Shown piece after piece: positions 1 to 6,336 of a stretch of 13,963 nucleotides of DNA. The translations under genes and the position numbers were made by a program. The notes beneath the pieces were generated by a model. The model saw nothing but the letters and a program-made list of their open reading frames with translations. It ran no database searches and was not told the origin of the DNA. This DNA comes from JADJXV01 sp964527785 (lineage in GTDB: Bacteria > Bacteroidota > Ignavibacteria > Kapaibacteriales > UBA961). The stretch covers positions 1 through 13,963 of the forward strand of contig CAZGNO010000100.1 in NCBI GenBank assembly GCA_964527785.1, read 5' to 3'. The first letter of the stretch is position 1, and the number at the start of each line of letters is the position of its first letter.

Positions 1-25
1 GTCGAAGACTCCTTCAGAATGACAG
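1..25. repeat. Partial copy of dispersed GTCAT/CGAAG repeat, head-to-head junction
   Basis: The first bases read GTCGAAG, then ACTC, then CTTCAGAATGACA. GTCGAAG matches the right part of the unit at 114-140, and CTTCAGAATGACA is the inverted form of its left part (TGTCATTCTGAAG). Two units therefore meet tail to tail with a small GAAG/CTTC hairpin, and the window edge cuts the first. This resembles the inverted-repeat elements scattered in many Bacteroidota-type genomes. Function is unknown. Confidence 0.55.
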
Positions 26-113
26 AAGGCAACTGTCTTGTTTTTTATGTCATTGTATTATTTTGTAGGCGGCTCGGCGACTATTAGGAACTCAGTGTGA
101 CTTGAGCTTGTTT

Positions 114-140
114 GTCATGCTGAGCGTAGTCGAAGCATCT
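114..140 (+). repeat. Dispersed repeat unit, GTCATGCTGAG...CGAAGCATCT type
   Basis: A full unit that starts GTCATGCTGAGCG, continues TAGTCGAAG and ends CATCT. Its ends (ATGC and GCAT) are complementary, so variation at the core G/C position looks compensated: this copy has ATGC/GCAT, whereas the copy at the right edge of the window has ATTC/GAAT. That co-variation suggests a structured repeat rather than chance similarity. No coding sequence overlaps it. Confidence 0.6.
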
Positions 141-300
141 AGTACTTGCCAATTTCCAAACCAAACAATTTACTGAATTTAATGGTTCGGTTATTTTAGT
201 CCTATCACTTAAATATATCGAAAATTGAAGAAGCATTTTTTTTGTTTTGTTTCTCAAATACAATAACTTACAATTCGTATTCCTGTTTCACTTTTAAAAT

Positions 301-339
301 AAAAAACCCTTTTGATGAATAATTACTTCATCAAAAGGG
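301..339 (-). terminator. Rho-independent terminator of the pst operon
   Basis: There is a perfect 13-bp stem, CCCTTTTGATGAA (307-319) with TTCATCAAAAGGG (327-339), and a 7-nt loop. Read on the minus strand it is followed by TTTTTTATTTT. It lies about 30 nt beyond the phoU stop codon and closes the minus-strand operon. Confidence 0.9.
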
Positions 340-369
340 CTAAATATATTAACAATCATAAACTAAACC

Positions 370-1080
370 CTACAATCCCGTATCATCATTAAATAATTCT
401 GCATCAAGGATATTCCCGTCGTCTTCAATCTGTCTGTGGCGCACTAGACGTGCTTCAATAAGGAATATCACATTTTCTGCAATATTGGTGGCATGGTCGG
501 CAATACGCTCTATCTGCCGCAAAATATCTATTAAGGCAACTCCTGCATCAATATATGATTTATCTGTTTTCATACGTTTGATAACTTCTGATATAATTTC
601 CTTTTCGAGGTTATCTACCGTATCGTCCGTTGGCAATATGTGTTTGGCGAGTTCAGGGTCGTTATTGATAAATGCATCTAAGCTTGCCTTTACCATTCTA
701 TAAGCAGCTTGGGTAATTCGCTCCATTCCAAGCTCAAGAGCAAGTGTTTGCAGATTCTCAATTACAAGTACAGGTCCTGCCACGTTCGATGCCATATCCC
801 CAATTCGCTCAAGTTCATTATTGATTTTAATAGCAGCTAAAAGTAGCCGCAAATCACTGGCAACCGGCTGCTGCAAAGCAAATATTCTTTGACACTGTTT
901 ATCAATCTTAATATCTAATTTATCTACTTTGTCGTCACGTTCTTGTACGATTTTAGCAAGTTCTGAGTTGCCTTCCAAAAGTGCGCGAAAAGCAAATTCC
1001 ACTTGCTCTTCGACAATACTTCCCATTCGTACTAGTCGTGTACGCAATTTATCAAGTTCATCTTCAAATCCTCTGTGCAT
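370..1080 (-). CDS. phoU: Phosphate-specific transport system accessory protein PhoU
   Basis: PhoU is a cytoplasmic all-helical protein that couples the PstSCAB transporter to the phosphate-sensing histidine kinase. It restrains phosphate uptake and Pho regulon expression when phosphate is plentiful. The 236-residue product has the usual length and two PhoU repeats. The metal-binding helix signature appears twice, as NELERIGDMASN (88-99) and as RQIERIADHATN (188-199). The ATG start is the only sensible one; the upstream bases (CAATAAAGCC) give no Shine-Dalgarno sequence, as is common in Bacteroidota. It is the last gene of the operon, 52 nt after pstB, and is followed by a strong terminator. 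No phoB or phoR gene is in the window, so its signalling partner must be elsewhere. Confidence 0.95.
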   Translation of the reverse strand: MHRGFEDELDKLRTRLVRMGSIVEEQVEFAFRALLEGNSELAKIVQERDDKVDKLDIKIDKQCQRIFALQQPVASDLRLLLAAIKINNELERIGDMASNVAGPVLVIENLQTLALELGMERITQAAYRMVKASLDAFINNDPELAKHILPTDDTVDNLEKEIISEVIKRMKTDKSYIDAGVALIDILRQIERIADHATNIAENVIFLIEARLVRHRQIEDDGNILDAELFNDDTGL

Positions 1081-1132
1081 GGCTTTATTGAATTACAATG
1101 ATACAAATTCTTTTCACTGATACTTCGGGAAT

Positions 1133-1900
1133 CTACCCGAACCTTCCGGTAATATAATCTTCGGTTTCTTTTTTTGAAGGGGATGTAAAAATTGTTCTTG
1201 TTCTGTCGAATTCGACCATATTTCCCATATAAAAGAACCCGGTATAGTCACTTACCCTCGCGGCTTGTTGCATATTATGAGTGACGATTACGATGGTATA
1301 ATCATTTTTCAATTCAGCAATAAGCTCTTCAATTTTTGCAGTCGAAATTGGATCTAACGCCGAACACGGTTCGTCCATGAGTAATATTTCGGGATTTACC
1401 GCCACTGCCCGTGCTATGCACAAACGCTGCTGCTGTCCACCGGAAAGCCCCATAGCCGAGTCGTTCAGTCTGTCTTTAATTTCTTCCCACAAGGCAGAAC
1501 GTTTCAAACTTTGCTCAACGATTCCTTCAATTTCAGATTTTGATGTTTTTCCTGCCAAACGCAATCCAAACGCAACATTCTCGAAAATTGATTTTGGAAA
1601 CGGAATAGATTTCTGAAATACCATTCCGACCCTGTTGCGAAGGAGGACGACATCAACTGCGCGGTCATAAATATCCAAACCGTCAATTTGAATTGAACCT
1701 TCTGGTCTGAAGGAGTCAATTAAGTCGTTCATTCGGTTCATCGAGCGAAGAAATGTGGATTTACCACAGCCTGAAGGACCTATGAATGCCACAACTTTAT
1801 TTGCCTGAATCTCCGTTGTAACATTATGCAATGCGTGTTTACTGCCATAATACACATTGAAGTTTTCTGTACGAAGTTTTATATGAGTATCTTTTGCCAT
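1133..1900 (-). CDS. pstB: Phosphate ABC transporter ATP-binding protein PstB
   Basis: PstB is the ATPase of the high-affinity phosphate importer; a dimer docks on the PstC/PstA permease at the cytoplasmic face. The 255-residue protein has every ABC motif: Walker A GPSGCGKST (41-49), Q-loop glutamine in VGMVFQ (96), signature LSGGQQQR (152-159), Walker B ILLMDEP (172-178), D-loop SALD (180-183) and switch histidine H208. The stretch MNRMNDLI after Walker A and the GMVFQK..PFP..I.ENVAFGLR stretch are typical of PstB rather than of ABC proteins in general. The residues after Q96 read KSIPFP, where KPNPFP is the familiar form; this is a mild variation. It starts 24 nt after the pstA stop and precedes phoU in the same operon. 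Confidence 0.97.
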   Translation of the reverse strand: MAKDTHIKLRTENFNVYYGSKHALHNVTTEIQANKVVAFIGPSGCGKSTFLRSMNRMNDLIDSFRPEGSIQIDGLDIYDRAVDVVLLRNRVGMVFQKSIPFPKSIFENVAFGLRLAGKTSKSEIEGIVEQSLKRSALWEEIKDRLNDSAMGLSGGQQQRLCIARAVAVNPEILLMDEPCSALDPISTAKIEELIAELKNDYTIVIVTHNMQQAARVSDYTGFFYMGNMVEFDRTRTIFTSPSKKETEDYITGRFG

Positions 1901-1924
1901 AGTTGTTTTTCCGGTTGATAAATC

Positions 1925-2857
1925 TTACTTCTTATTCCTAATCCGTGAACGTATAAATGTTGCAGTAAAGTTCAATACAAACGTCAGCATCAGCAGCACA
2001 ATCGTCGTTGCATATTGTTTCGGCATTGCGGCTTCAACATCCGGTGATTGTGTAGCAAGAACGAATAAATGATAACCTAAGTGCATAAATTGGTCTGTAA
2101 CTTTAGTTGGTAATTCCGGAAGTGAGTAAACTGCCCCTACAAAAATAATCGGTGCAACTTCTCCGGCTCCGCGACCGACAGCAAGTATCGAACCCGTTAA
2201 AATCCCGGTCATTGAATTTGGTAATACAATCCTCCATACAGTCTGCCACTTAGTTGCTCCCAAAGCTAAGCTGGCTTCACGTAATTCACGCGGTACTGCA
2301 CGGAGAGCTTCCTCCACAGAAACAATCACAACGGGGAGTGTCAGAACAGCTAGGGTTGCTGCCGCCCAAATTAAAGCCGGCTGTCCCCACACTGCTGTTG
2401 AGTTTCCTAACACCCCATCTACAGATGTACCAATAAAATGAATAAAGAACCCAACTCCGAATAAACCAAAAACTATTGACGGGACACCGGCAAGTGTGTT
2501 CACTCCGAACCGCACAGACCGAGCAAACAGTGAGTTTTGCTTTGCATACTCAGTCAGATAGACCGCAGTTGCTGTCCCTACCGGTACTCCTAACAAAGCC
2601 ATGGTCAATACTAAAAATGTTGTTCCGTATATCGCAGGAAAAATTCCGCCTTCGGTATTGTTATTTCGTGGCGATTGCGATAGAAATTCCCACGAAATAT
2701 TCGGAATCCCCTTTATTAAAAAATGACCGAGCATCACCAAAGCAATACTTACTACTATAGCTGTTGCAAGAAAAGTGATTCCGACAATAGCTGCACCGAA
2801 AATTTTCTTTCGCAATACAAACGAGTTTGATTGCATATTTGAATTAATTCTTATCAT
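1925..2857 (-). CDS. pstA: Phosphate ABC transporter permease PstA
   Basis: PstA is one of the two inner-membrane permease subunits of the phosphate importer. The 310-residue product has a first membrane helix at about 22-48, a periplasmic loop carrying the GGIFPAIYGT motif (70-79), and the later hydrophobic helices of the MetI-like permease fold. The cytoplasmic EAA loop that contacts PstB is clear: EASLALGATKWQTVWRIVLP (194-213). The C-terminal end stays hydrophobic up to a basic tail (RSRIRNKK). Its ATG overlaps the arsC stop by 4 nt (ATGA), so translation is probably coupled to arsC. This ties the arsenic gene tightly to the phosphate permease. In most bacteria pstA directly follows pstC; here two genes separate them. 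Confidence 0.96.
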   Translation of the reverse strand: MIRINSNMQSNSFVLRKKIFGAAIVGITFLATAIVVSIALVMLGHFLIKGIPNISWEFLSQSPRNNNTEGGIFPAIYGTTFLVLTMALLGVPVGTATAVYLTEYAKQNSLFARSVRFGVNTLAGVPSIVFGLFGVGFFIHFIGTSVDGVLGNSTAVWGQPALIWAAATLAVLTLPVVIVSVEEALRAVPRELREASLALGATKWQTVWRIVLPNSMTGILTGSILAVGRGAGEVAPIIFVGAVYSLPELPTKVTDQFMHLGYHLFVLATQSPDVEAAMPKQYATTIVLLMLTFVLNFTATFIRSRIRNKK

Positions 2858-3291
2858 ACAGTTTCAAATGTTGAGCGATTCTCTTCTGAAGAATATTCAG
2901 TATCCACTAGTAGCTTGACTAACTCCTTTACTCTTCTTTTAATTTCTTCACGAACATTACTGAATTCACCCATTGTCATATTTTTTGGGTCGGCAATGTT
3001 CCAATCAATACGGTTCTTAGCACGAACAAAAGGGCAATTGTCGCCGCAGCCCATTGTAACAACATAATCATATTCTATTTGAGGAATTTCATCTAAAGAT
3101 TTTGATGTATGCCGGGTCAAATCATAATTAAGCTCACGCATCGAAGCAATCGCTTTGGGATTAATCTCGCCGGACGGTTTTGAGCCGGAACTGAATACAT
3201 TGATTAGCCCCGAACCATATATAATGGCAAATGCTTCGGCAATCTGACTACGACATGAGTTCTCAACACAAACAAACAGTATATTCTTCAT
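2854..3291 (-). CDS. arsC: Thioredoxin-type arsenate reductase ArsC (LMW protein tyrosine phosphatase fold)
   Basis: ArsC reduces arsenate to arsenite in the cytoplasm, using a cysteine relay recycled by a thiol protein such as thioredoxin. The N-terminal phosphate-binding loop C8-VENSC-R14-S has the CX5R form of the LMW-PTP fold; NSCRSQ and NPKAI are characteristic of the arsenate reductase branch. Relay cysteines are visible as C82 and C86 in GCGDNCPF, and the acid residue sits in ADP (D101). The C82/C86 pair has three residues between, against six in the Staphylococcus plasmid pI258 enzyme (C82/C89). The protein is 145 residues against about 131 for pI258, the extra length being a polar tail after about 130. 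It lies 18 nt after the aquaporin gene and overlaps pstA. A tyrosine phosphatase role is the alternative; the GCGDNCP segment and the neighbours argue for arsenate. Confidence 0.9.
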   Translation of the reverse strand: MKNILFVCVENSCRSQIAEAFAIIYGSGLINVFSSGSKPSGEINPKAIASMRELNYDLTRHTSKSLDEIPQIEYDYVVTMGCGDNCPFVRAKNRIDWNIADPKNMTMGEFSNVREEIKRRVKELVKLLVDTEYSSEENRSTFETV

Positions 3292-3309
3292 TGCTCACTA
3301 TGGTAACGT

Positions 3310-3990
3310 TTACAAGCACGATTCTCCACAACATTTACTGTCCTTCACTATCCTGCAGCAGCTTATTGCAAGTAATGAGCCGACAAACGGTGCAAGGAGG
3401 TATATCCATACACTATCCAGTTGCCCTGAAACAATTGCAGGAGCAAACGATCTGACAGGATTCATAGATGCACCTGAGATAGGACCCGCAAACATCGCCT
3501 CAAACCCGACAACACTTCCAATTGCAATTGCAGCAGTAATCCCCTTTTCTTTAGCTCCAGTAGAAACATTGATAATAACGAACATTAGAATGAACATCAA
3601 TATCACTTCAAGGATAAAGGATTGAAATAAACTTCCGGTCGGAATTGTAGAACCTATCGCCTTGTTCTGCGGGAACATACTTCTCAATAACAAGCTTGCA
3701 AGTAATGCACCCACTGTTTGACTGGCAATGTACGGTAATACTTCTCTAGAATTAAAGCGTTTAGCCCTCCAGAATGCAACTGTGACTGCCGGATTGAGGT
3801 GAGCACCGGATACATCACCTAAGGCATAGATTAATGCGAGAACTGCCAATCCAAACGTCATTGCAATTCCAATGTGGCTTACTGATCCACCCGTAATTTC
3901 ATTAATTGTTATTGCACCTGTTCCGCAAAACACTAAAATAAACGTACCGATTGCCTCAGTAATGTATTTCTTTCTCGGATGATATTCCAT
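3310..3990 (-). CDS. aqpS: MIP-family channel (aquaglyceroporin/NIP-like), probable arsenite exit channel
   Basis: A 226-residue MIP channel with six membrane helices and the two pore half-helices. The first motif is canonical, GAHLNPAVT (NPA at 66-68). The second is GASMNPVRSFAPA, with NPV (177-179) in place of NPA, followed by the selectivity-filter arginine R180. Related bacterial channels that lie in ars operons (AqpS of Sinorhizobium meliloti, bacterial NIP-like AqpN proteins) pass arsenite made by ArsC. Here the gene lies directly before arsC and 5 nt after the pstC stop, so an arsenite channel is the best inference; water, glycerol or other neutral solutes remain possible. The C-terminal tail is unusually rich in cysteine: CC (211-212), CC (220-221) and C225. 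A Shine-Dalgarno-like AAGGTG (4001-4006 on the plus strand as CACCTT) lies inside the end of pstC. The symbol follows the S. meliloti relative; orthology is not proven. Confidence 0.85.
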   Translation of the reverse strand: MEYHPRKKYITEAIGTFILVFCGTGAITINEITGGSVSHIGIAMTFGLAVLALIYALGDVSGAHLNPAVTVAFWRAKRFNSREVLPYIASQTVGALLASLLLRSMFPQNKAIGSTIPTGSLFQSFILEVILMFILMFVIINVSTGAKEKGITAAIAIGSVVGFEAMFAGPISGASMNPVRSFAPAIVSGQLDSVWIYLLAPFVGSLLAISCCRIVKDSKCCGESCL

Positions 3991-3995
3991 AATAC

Positions 3996-5141
3996 TTACA
4001 CACCTTGAAATTTCTTTGCAAGACGTTTTTTTACAAACAGTTCAGTTACTAAATTGATACAGAAACTTATAATGAACAGAAGCACTCCTACAAAGAAGAG
4101 TATGTTATAGTGTAATGATCCCCAAATCACTTCTCCCATTTCCGCTCCGATTGTTGCTGCAAGAGTTCTTACCGGCTCTGTAAATGAAGCAGAGAATATG
4201 GCAGCATTACCTGTTGCCATGAGAGCAATCATTGTTTCGCCAAAAGCCCTTCCAATTCCAAGTAGAACGGCTGCTACAACCCCGGGTAAAGCAGCAGGAA
4301 GCATAACCTTGAATGCAGTTTCCCATTCTGTAGCACCTAGAGCAAGCGATGCTTCCCTGTACGTTTTGGGAACACTTGTAAGAGCATCGTCTGTGATTGT
4401 AAAAATAATAGGAATAACCGCAACAGCAAGTCCAAATCCACCTACAAGGGCATTCAAGCGGTATTCAAAACCAAAAATTGACTGCATCAAACTCGCCACA
4501 ATCATCAAGCAGAAGAAACCCACTACAACAGAGGGAAATCCTGCTAGAATCTCAATTGTCGGCTTGATAATTTCACGAAGCCATCGTTTAGCAAAAAATG
4601 CAGAGTATATCGCTGCTAAAATTCCAAGAGGAGCACCAATGAGTATTGCTATAAAGGTTGCCTTTGCAGTTCCTATAAACAGTGGCATTAATCCGTATTT
4701 GGGGTCTTCACCAACCGGCTGCCATACCTTTCGTGTCATATTTTCCCATACTGATTTATTTCTACTGGCAGTGACTGCTTCTGAGTGCGGTAGTTCAGCA
4801 GGTTTTTCTATCTCTTCAATTTCAGGATTGTACACTTCCGGTGAATTACCATCGCTTTGAGAATCAGTTTTTTCTTTGGATGAAGAAACAGTATCAGTAT
4901 CATCATTGAGAGAGTATTCATCCGGCTTGCTGTCGGATGTTGAAGTGATTGCAGTGCGGTCATTTTCTGAAGCAACAGTTTTTCCGGTAAATATTCCTGC
5001 CGCCTCTCTAAACACAAAAATAAATATCAAAACAATAAGGAGAATCGAAGCACCTGCAACAACTTTAATACTTGTTTCTGCTACCCACTCACCCCATCGT
5101 ATTTTCCGTTTTGTCAGCGCATTTTTCATGTTCTCTGCCAT
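3996..5141 (-). CDS. pstC: Phosphate ABC transporter permease PstC with long acidic periplasmic insertion
   Basis: PstC is the partner of PstA in the inner-membrane phosphate channel. I choose the ATG at 5141 (MAENMKN, 381 residues). The frame extends upstream to a TTG at 5195, but that codon lies in a terminator-like hairpin and adds no conserved residues. The first membrane helix is about 25-45; helices of the MetI-like fold follow from about 150. The EAA loop is EASLALGATEWETAFKVMLP (263-282), followed by the PstC-like GIGRAFGETMI (295-305). Between helix 1 and W140-QPVGEDPKYGLMP lies a segment (about 55-135) rich in S, D, E, T and K, apparently disordered and on the periplasmic side; standard PstC has a shorter segment here. 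The gene follows pstS by 139 nt and is followed after 5 nt by the aquaporin gene. Confidence 0.93.
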   Translation of the reverse strand: MAENMKNALTKRKIRWGEWVAETSIKVVAGASILLIVLIFIFVFREAAGIFTGKTVASENDRTAITSTSDSKPDEYSLNDDTDTVSSSKEKTDSQSDGNSPEVYNPEIEEIEKPAELPHSEAVTASRNKSVWENMTRKVWQPVGEDPKYGLMPLFIGTAKATFIAILIGAPLGILAAIYSAFFAKRWLREIIKPTIEILAGFPSVVVGFFCLMIVASLMQSIFGFEYRLNALVGGFGLAVAVIPIIFTITDDALTSVPKTYREASLALGATEWETAFKVMLPAALPGVVAAVLLGIGRAFGETMIALMATGNAAIFSASFTEPVRTLAATIGAEMGEVIWGSLHYNILFFVGVLLFIISFCINLVTELFVKKRLAKKFQGV

Positions 5142-5186
5142 AGTATCTACCCTTAATTTCAGATTTAATCGGTTATCAGTTCTAAC

Positions 5187-5232
5187 AAAAAACAAACCTC
5201 AACAGCATTCAGTACCGAAGACCGTGAGGTTT
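5187..5232 (-). terminator. Intercistronic terminator-like hairpin between pstS and pstC
   Basis: AAACCTCA (plus 5194-5201) pairs with TGAGGTTT (5225-5232). The stem can be lengthened by four weaker pairs past one bulged base. On the minus strand the stem is followed by GTTTTTTG. It lies 49 nt after the pstS stop. Such elements often leave the binding protein more abundant than the permease, either by partial termination or by protecting the pstS mRNA end. Whether it terminates in this organism is an inference. Confidence 0.5.
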
Positions 5233-5280
5233 ATTTTCAAAAATCGTATTTGTTACCGCAAAATCCGCAAACAAATTCTC

Positions 5281-6105
5281 TTATTTTTTAAGGGGGAAAT
5301 ATCCCACTTCTTTAATTACCTTCTGTCCATCTTTACCTAATATCCAATCAACAAACTTTTTAATATCACCTGATGGACGTTCACGCAGATAAAAATATAA
5401 AAATCGTGATACAGGGTATTTACCCGAAAGAATATTTACTTCTGTCGGCATTACATATTCATCGCCTGCTTTTTCGGCAAGTGCAACTTCATTAATATCC
5501 TTAGCATATGCTGCTCCGCCGAATCCGATTCCAAATTTATCTTTTGCTATTGCATTCACAACAGCTGCCGTACCGGGCATATTTTGTGCAGTCGGGTCAA
5601 AATCTTGTTTCAGCAATACGTGTTCTTTGAAAAATTCATATGTTCCGGAATTGTTTTCACGACTGTAGAGCAAGATTTTTTTATCCGGTCCTCCAACTTC
5701 TTTCCAATTCTTTGTTTTTCCTGTATAGATAAGTCTTACTTGTTCTAATGTAAGTTTTTTGACGGGATTTGATTTATTAACATACACACTCAATCCGTCT
5801 CTTGCAACCTTAATCTCTAAACCCTGTGATTTGTACTTTGTTTTCAATTGATCAACTTCCGCAGGTTTTATAGGGCGACTTGATGTACAGATATCAGTCG
5901 TACCATTAATCAATGCAGCTATACCTGTTCCTGATCCGCCACCGGTTACCTGAAACTGAATATTTTTATCAGGGAATAATTCTGTCCAACGTTGAGCCAG
6001 AATCACCATTGTATCTGACCCTTTAATTGTAATCGTCGTACTTGCAGGGGCAAATGCAAACAAGCCAACACACACTAATCCAAAAAGCAATACTTTCATT
6101 TTCAT
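5281..6105 (-). CDS. pstS: Phosphate ABC transporter substrate-binding protein PstS
   Basis: PstS captures phosphate in the periplasm and delivers it to PstC/PstA. The 274-residue product has a signal peptide: basic MKMK, a hydrophobic core to about F18, and a likely cut near APA/S. C12 lies inside the hydrophobic core without a lipobox, so it looks soluble rather than a lipoprotein. Phosphate-contact segments typical of the family are present: KGSDTM (28-33), GGGSGTG (55-61), TSSRPI (74-79) and SRENNSGTYEFF (148-159). The protein is shorter than E. coli PstS and closer to the short PstS/PBP-like form. No T9SS tail is present. Start ATG at 6105; an alternative in-frame ATG lies two codons on; no Shine-Dalgarno sequence precedes either. 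It is the first gene of the operon. Confidence 0.94.
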   Translation of the reverse strand: MKMKVLLFGLVCVGLFAFAPASTTITIKGSDTMVILAQRWTELFPDKNIQFQVTGGGSGTGIAALINGTTDICTSSRPIKPAEVDQLKTKYKSQGLEIKVARDGLSVYVNKSNPVKKLTLEQVRLIYTGKTKNWKEVGGPDKKILLYSRENNSGTYEFFKEHVLLKQDFDPTAQNMPGTAAVVNAIAKDKFGIGFGGAAYAKDINEVALAEKAGDEYVMPTEVNILSGKYPVSRFLYFYLRERPSGDIKKFVDWILGKDGQKVIKEVGYFPLKK

Positions 6106-6173
6106 TAAGTTACTTAATTTTTGAACAAAAACACATTAATATATTACAAAAATCCTATTTTTTTTGCTATTTC

Positions 6174-6205
6174 CAAAATTATTATAAGATAACATTGGAA
6201 TCAAA
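6174..6205 (-). promoter_or_regulatory. Possible Bacteroidota-type promoter of the pst operon
   Basis: On the minus strand TTTG (6202-6205) is followed after 20 nt by TAATTTTG (6174-6181), which fits the Bacteroidetes sigma consensus TTTG...TAnnTTTG. It lies about 70 nt before the pstS ATG and downstream of the terminator of the preceding gene. It overlaps a TATAAT without a well-spaced -35. The region is very AT-rich, so a chance match is possible. Confidence 0.35.
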
Positions 6206-6206
6206 C

Positions 6207-6231
6207 TCATTGAAAATGAATACTTCAAGTA
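6207..6231. promoter_or_regulatory. Two small dyads upstream of the putative pst promoter
   Basis: TCATT-GAA-AATGA (6207-6219) and TACTT-C-AAGTA (6221-6231) lie next to each other just upstream of the predicted -33 element. They also give an inverted pair TTGAA-N9-TTCAA (6210-6228). The position would suit an activator of the PhoB type, but the sequence does not match the E. coli Pho box. I regard it as a candidate operator only. Confidence 0.25.
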
Positions 6232-6283
6232 CAAAATTAACAAATAGAGTATGAATTTGCAATTATCAATTCCTAATATATAT

Positions 6284-6322
6284 AAAAAAGCCGAAGCGTT
6301 GAACTACGCTCCGGCTTTCTTT
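6284..6322 (-). terminator. Rho-independent terminator of the large secreted-protein gene
   Basis: AAGCCGAAGCG (6288-6298) pairs with CGCTCCGGCTT (6307-6317), with one weak G-T position in the minus-strand RNA and an 8-nt loop. On the minus strand it is followed by TTTTTTATATATA. It ends the 6337-10755 gene and so separates it from the pst operon downstream on the same strand. Confidence 0.88.
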
Positions 6323-6336
6323 AAAAAACGTTTGCT

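Larger units (their letters stand above)
1..369. other. Non-coding region downstream of phoU
   Basis: I see no credible gene here. The first 140 bases carry the dispersed repeat units described separately. About 141-295 is AT-rich filler with a T-run near 236-250. The phoU terminator occupies about 301-339. Confidence 0.6.

Noticed and set aside
4198..4860. 220-codon plus-strand reading frame opposite pstC
   Set aside because: It is the complement of strongly conserved permease coding sequence and has no recognisable domain or ribosome site.
5142..5195. Upstream extension of pstC to a TTG start at 5195
   Set aside because: The TTG lies in the terminator-like hairpin and T-run, the added 18 residues carry no conserved PstC sequence, and an ATG at 5141 gives a normal N-terminus.
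4876..5340. 154-codon plus-strand reading frame across the pstC/pstS junction
   Set aside because: It crosses two genes on the other strand and the intercistronic hairpin; composition is not protein-like.
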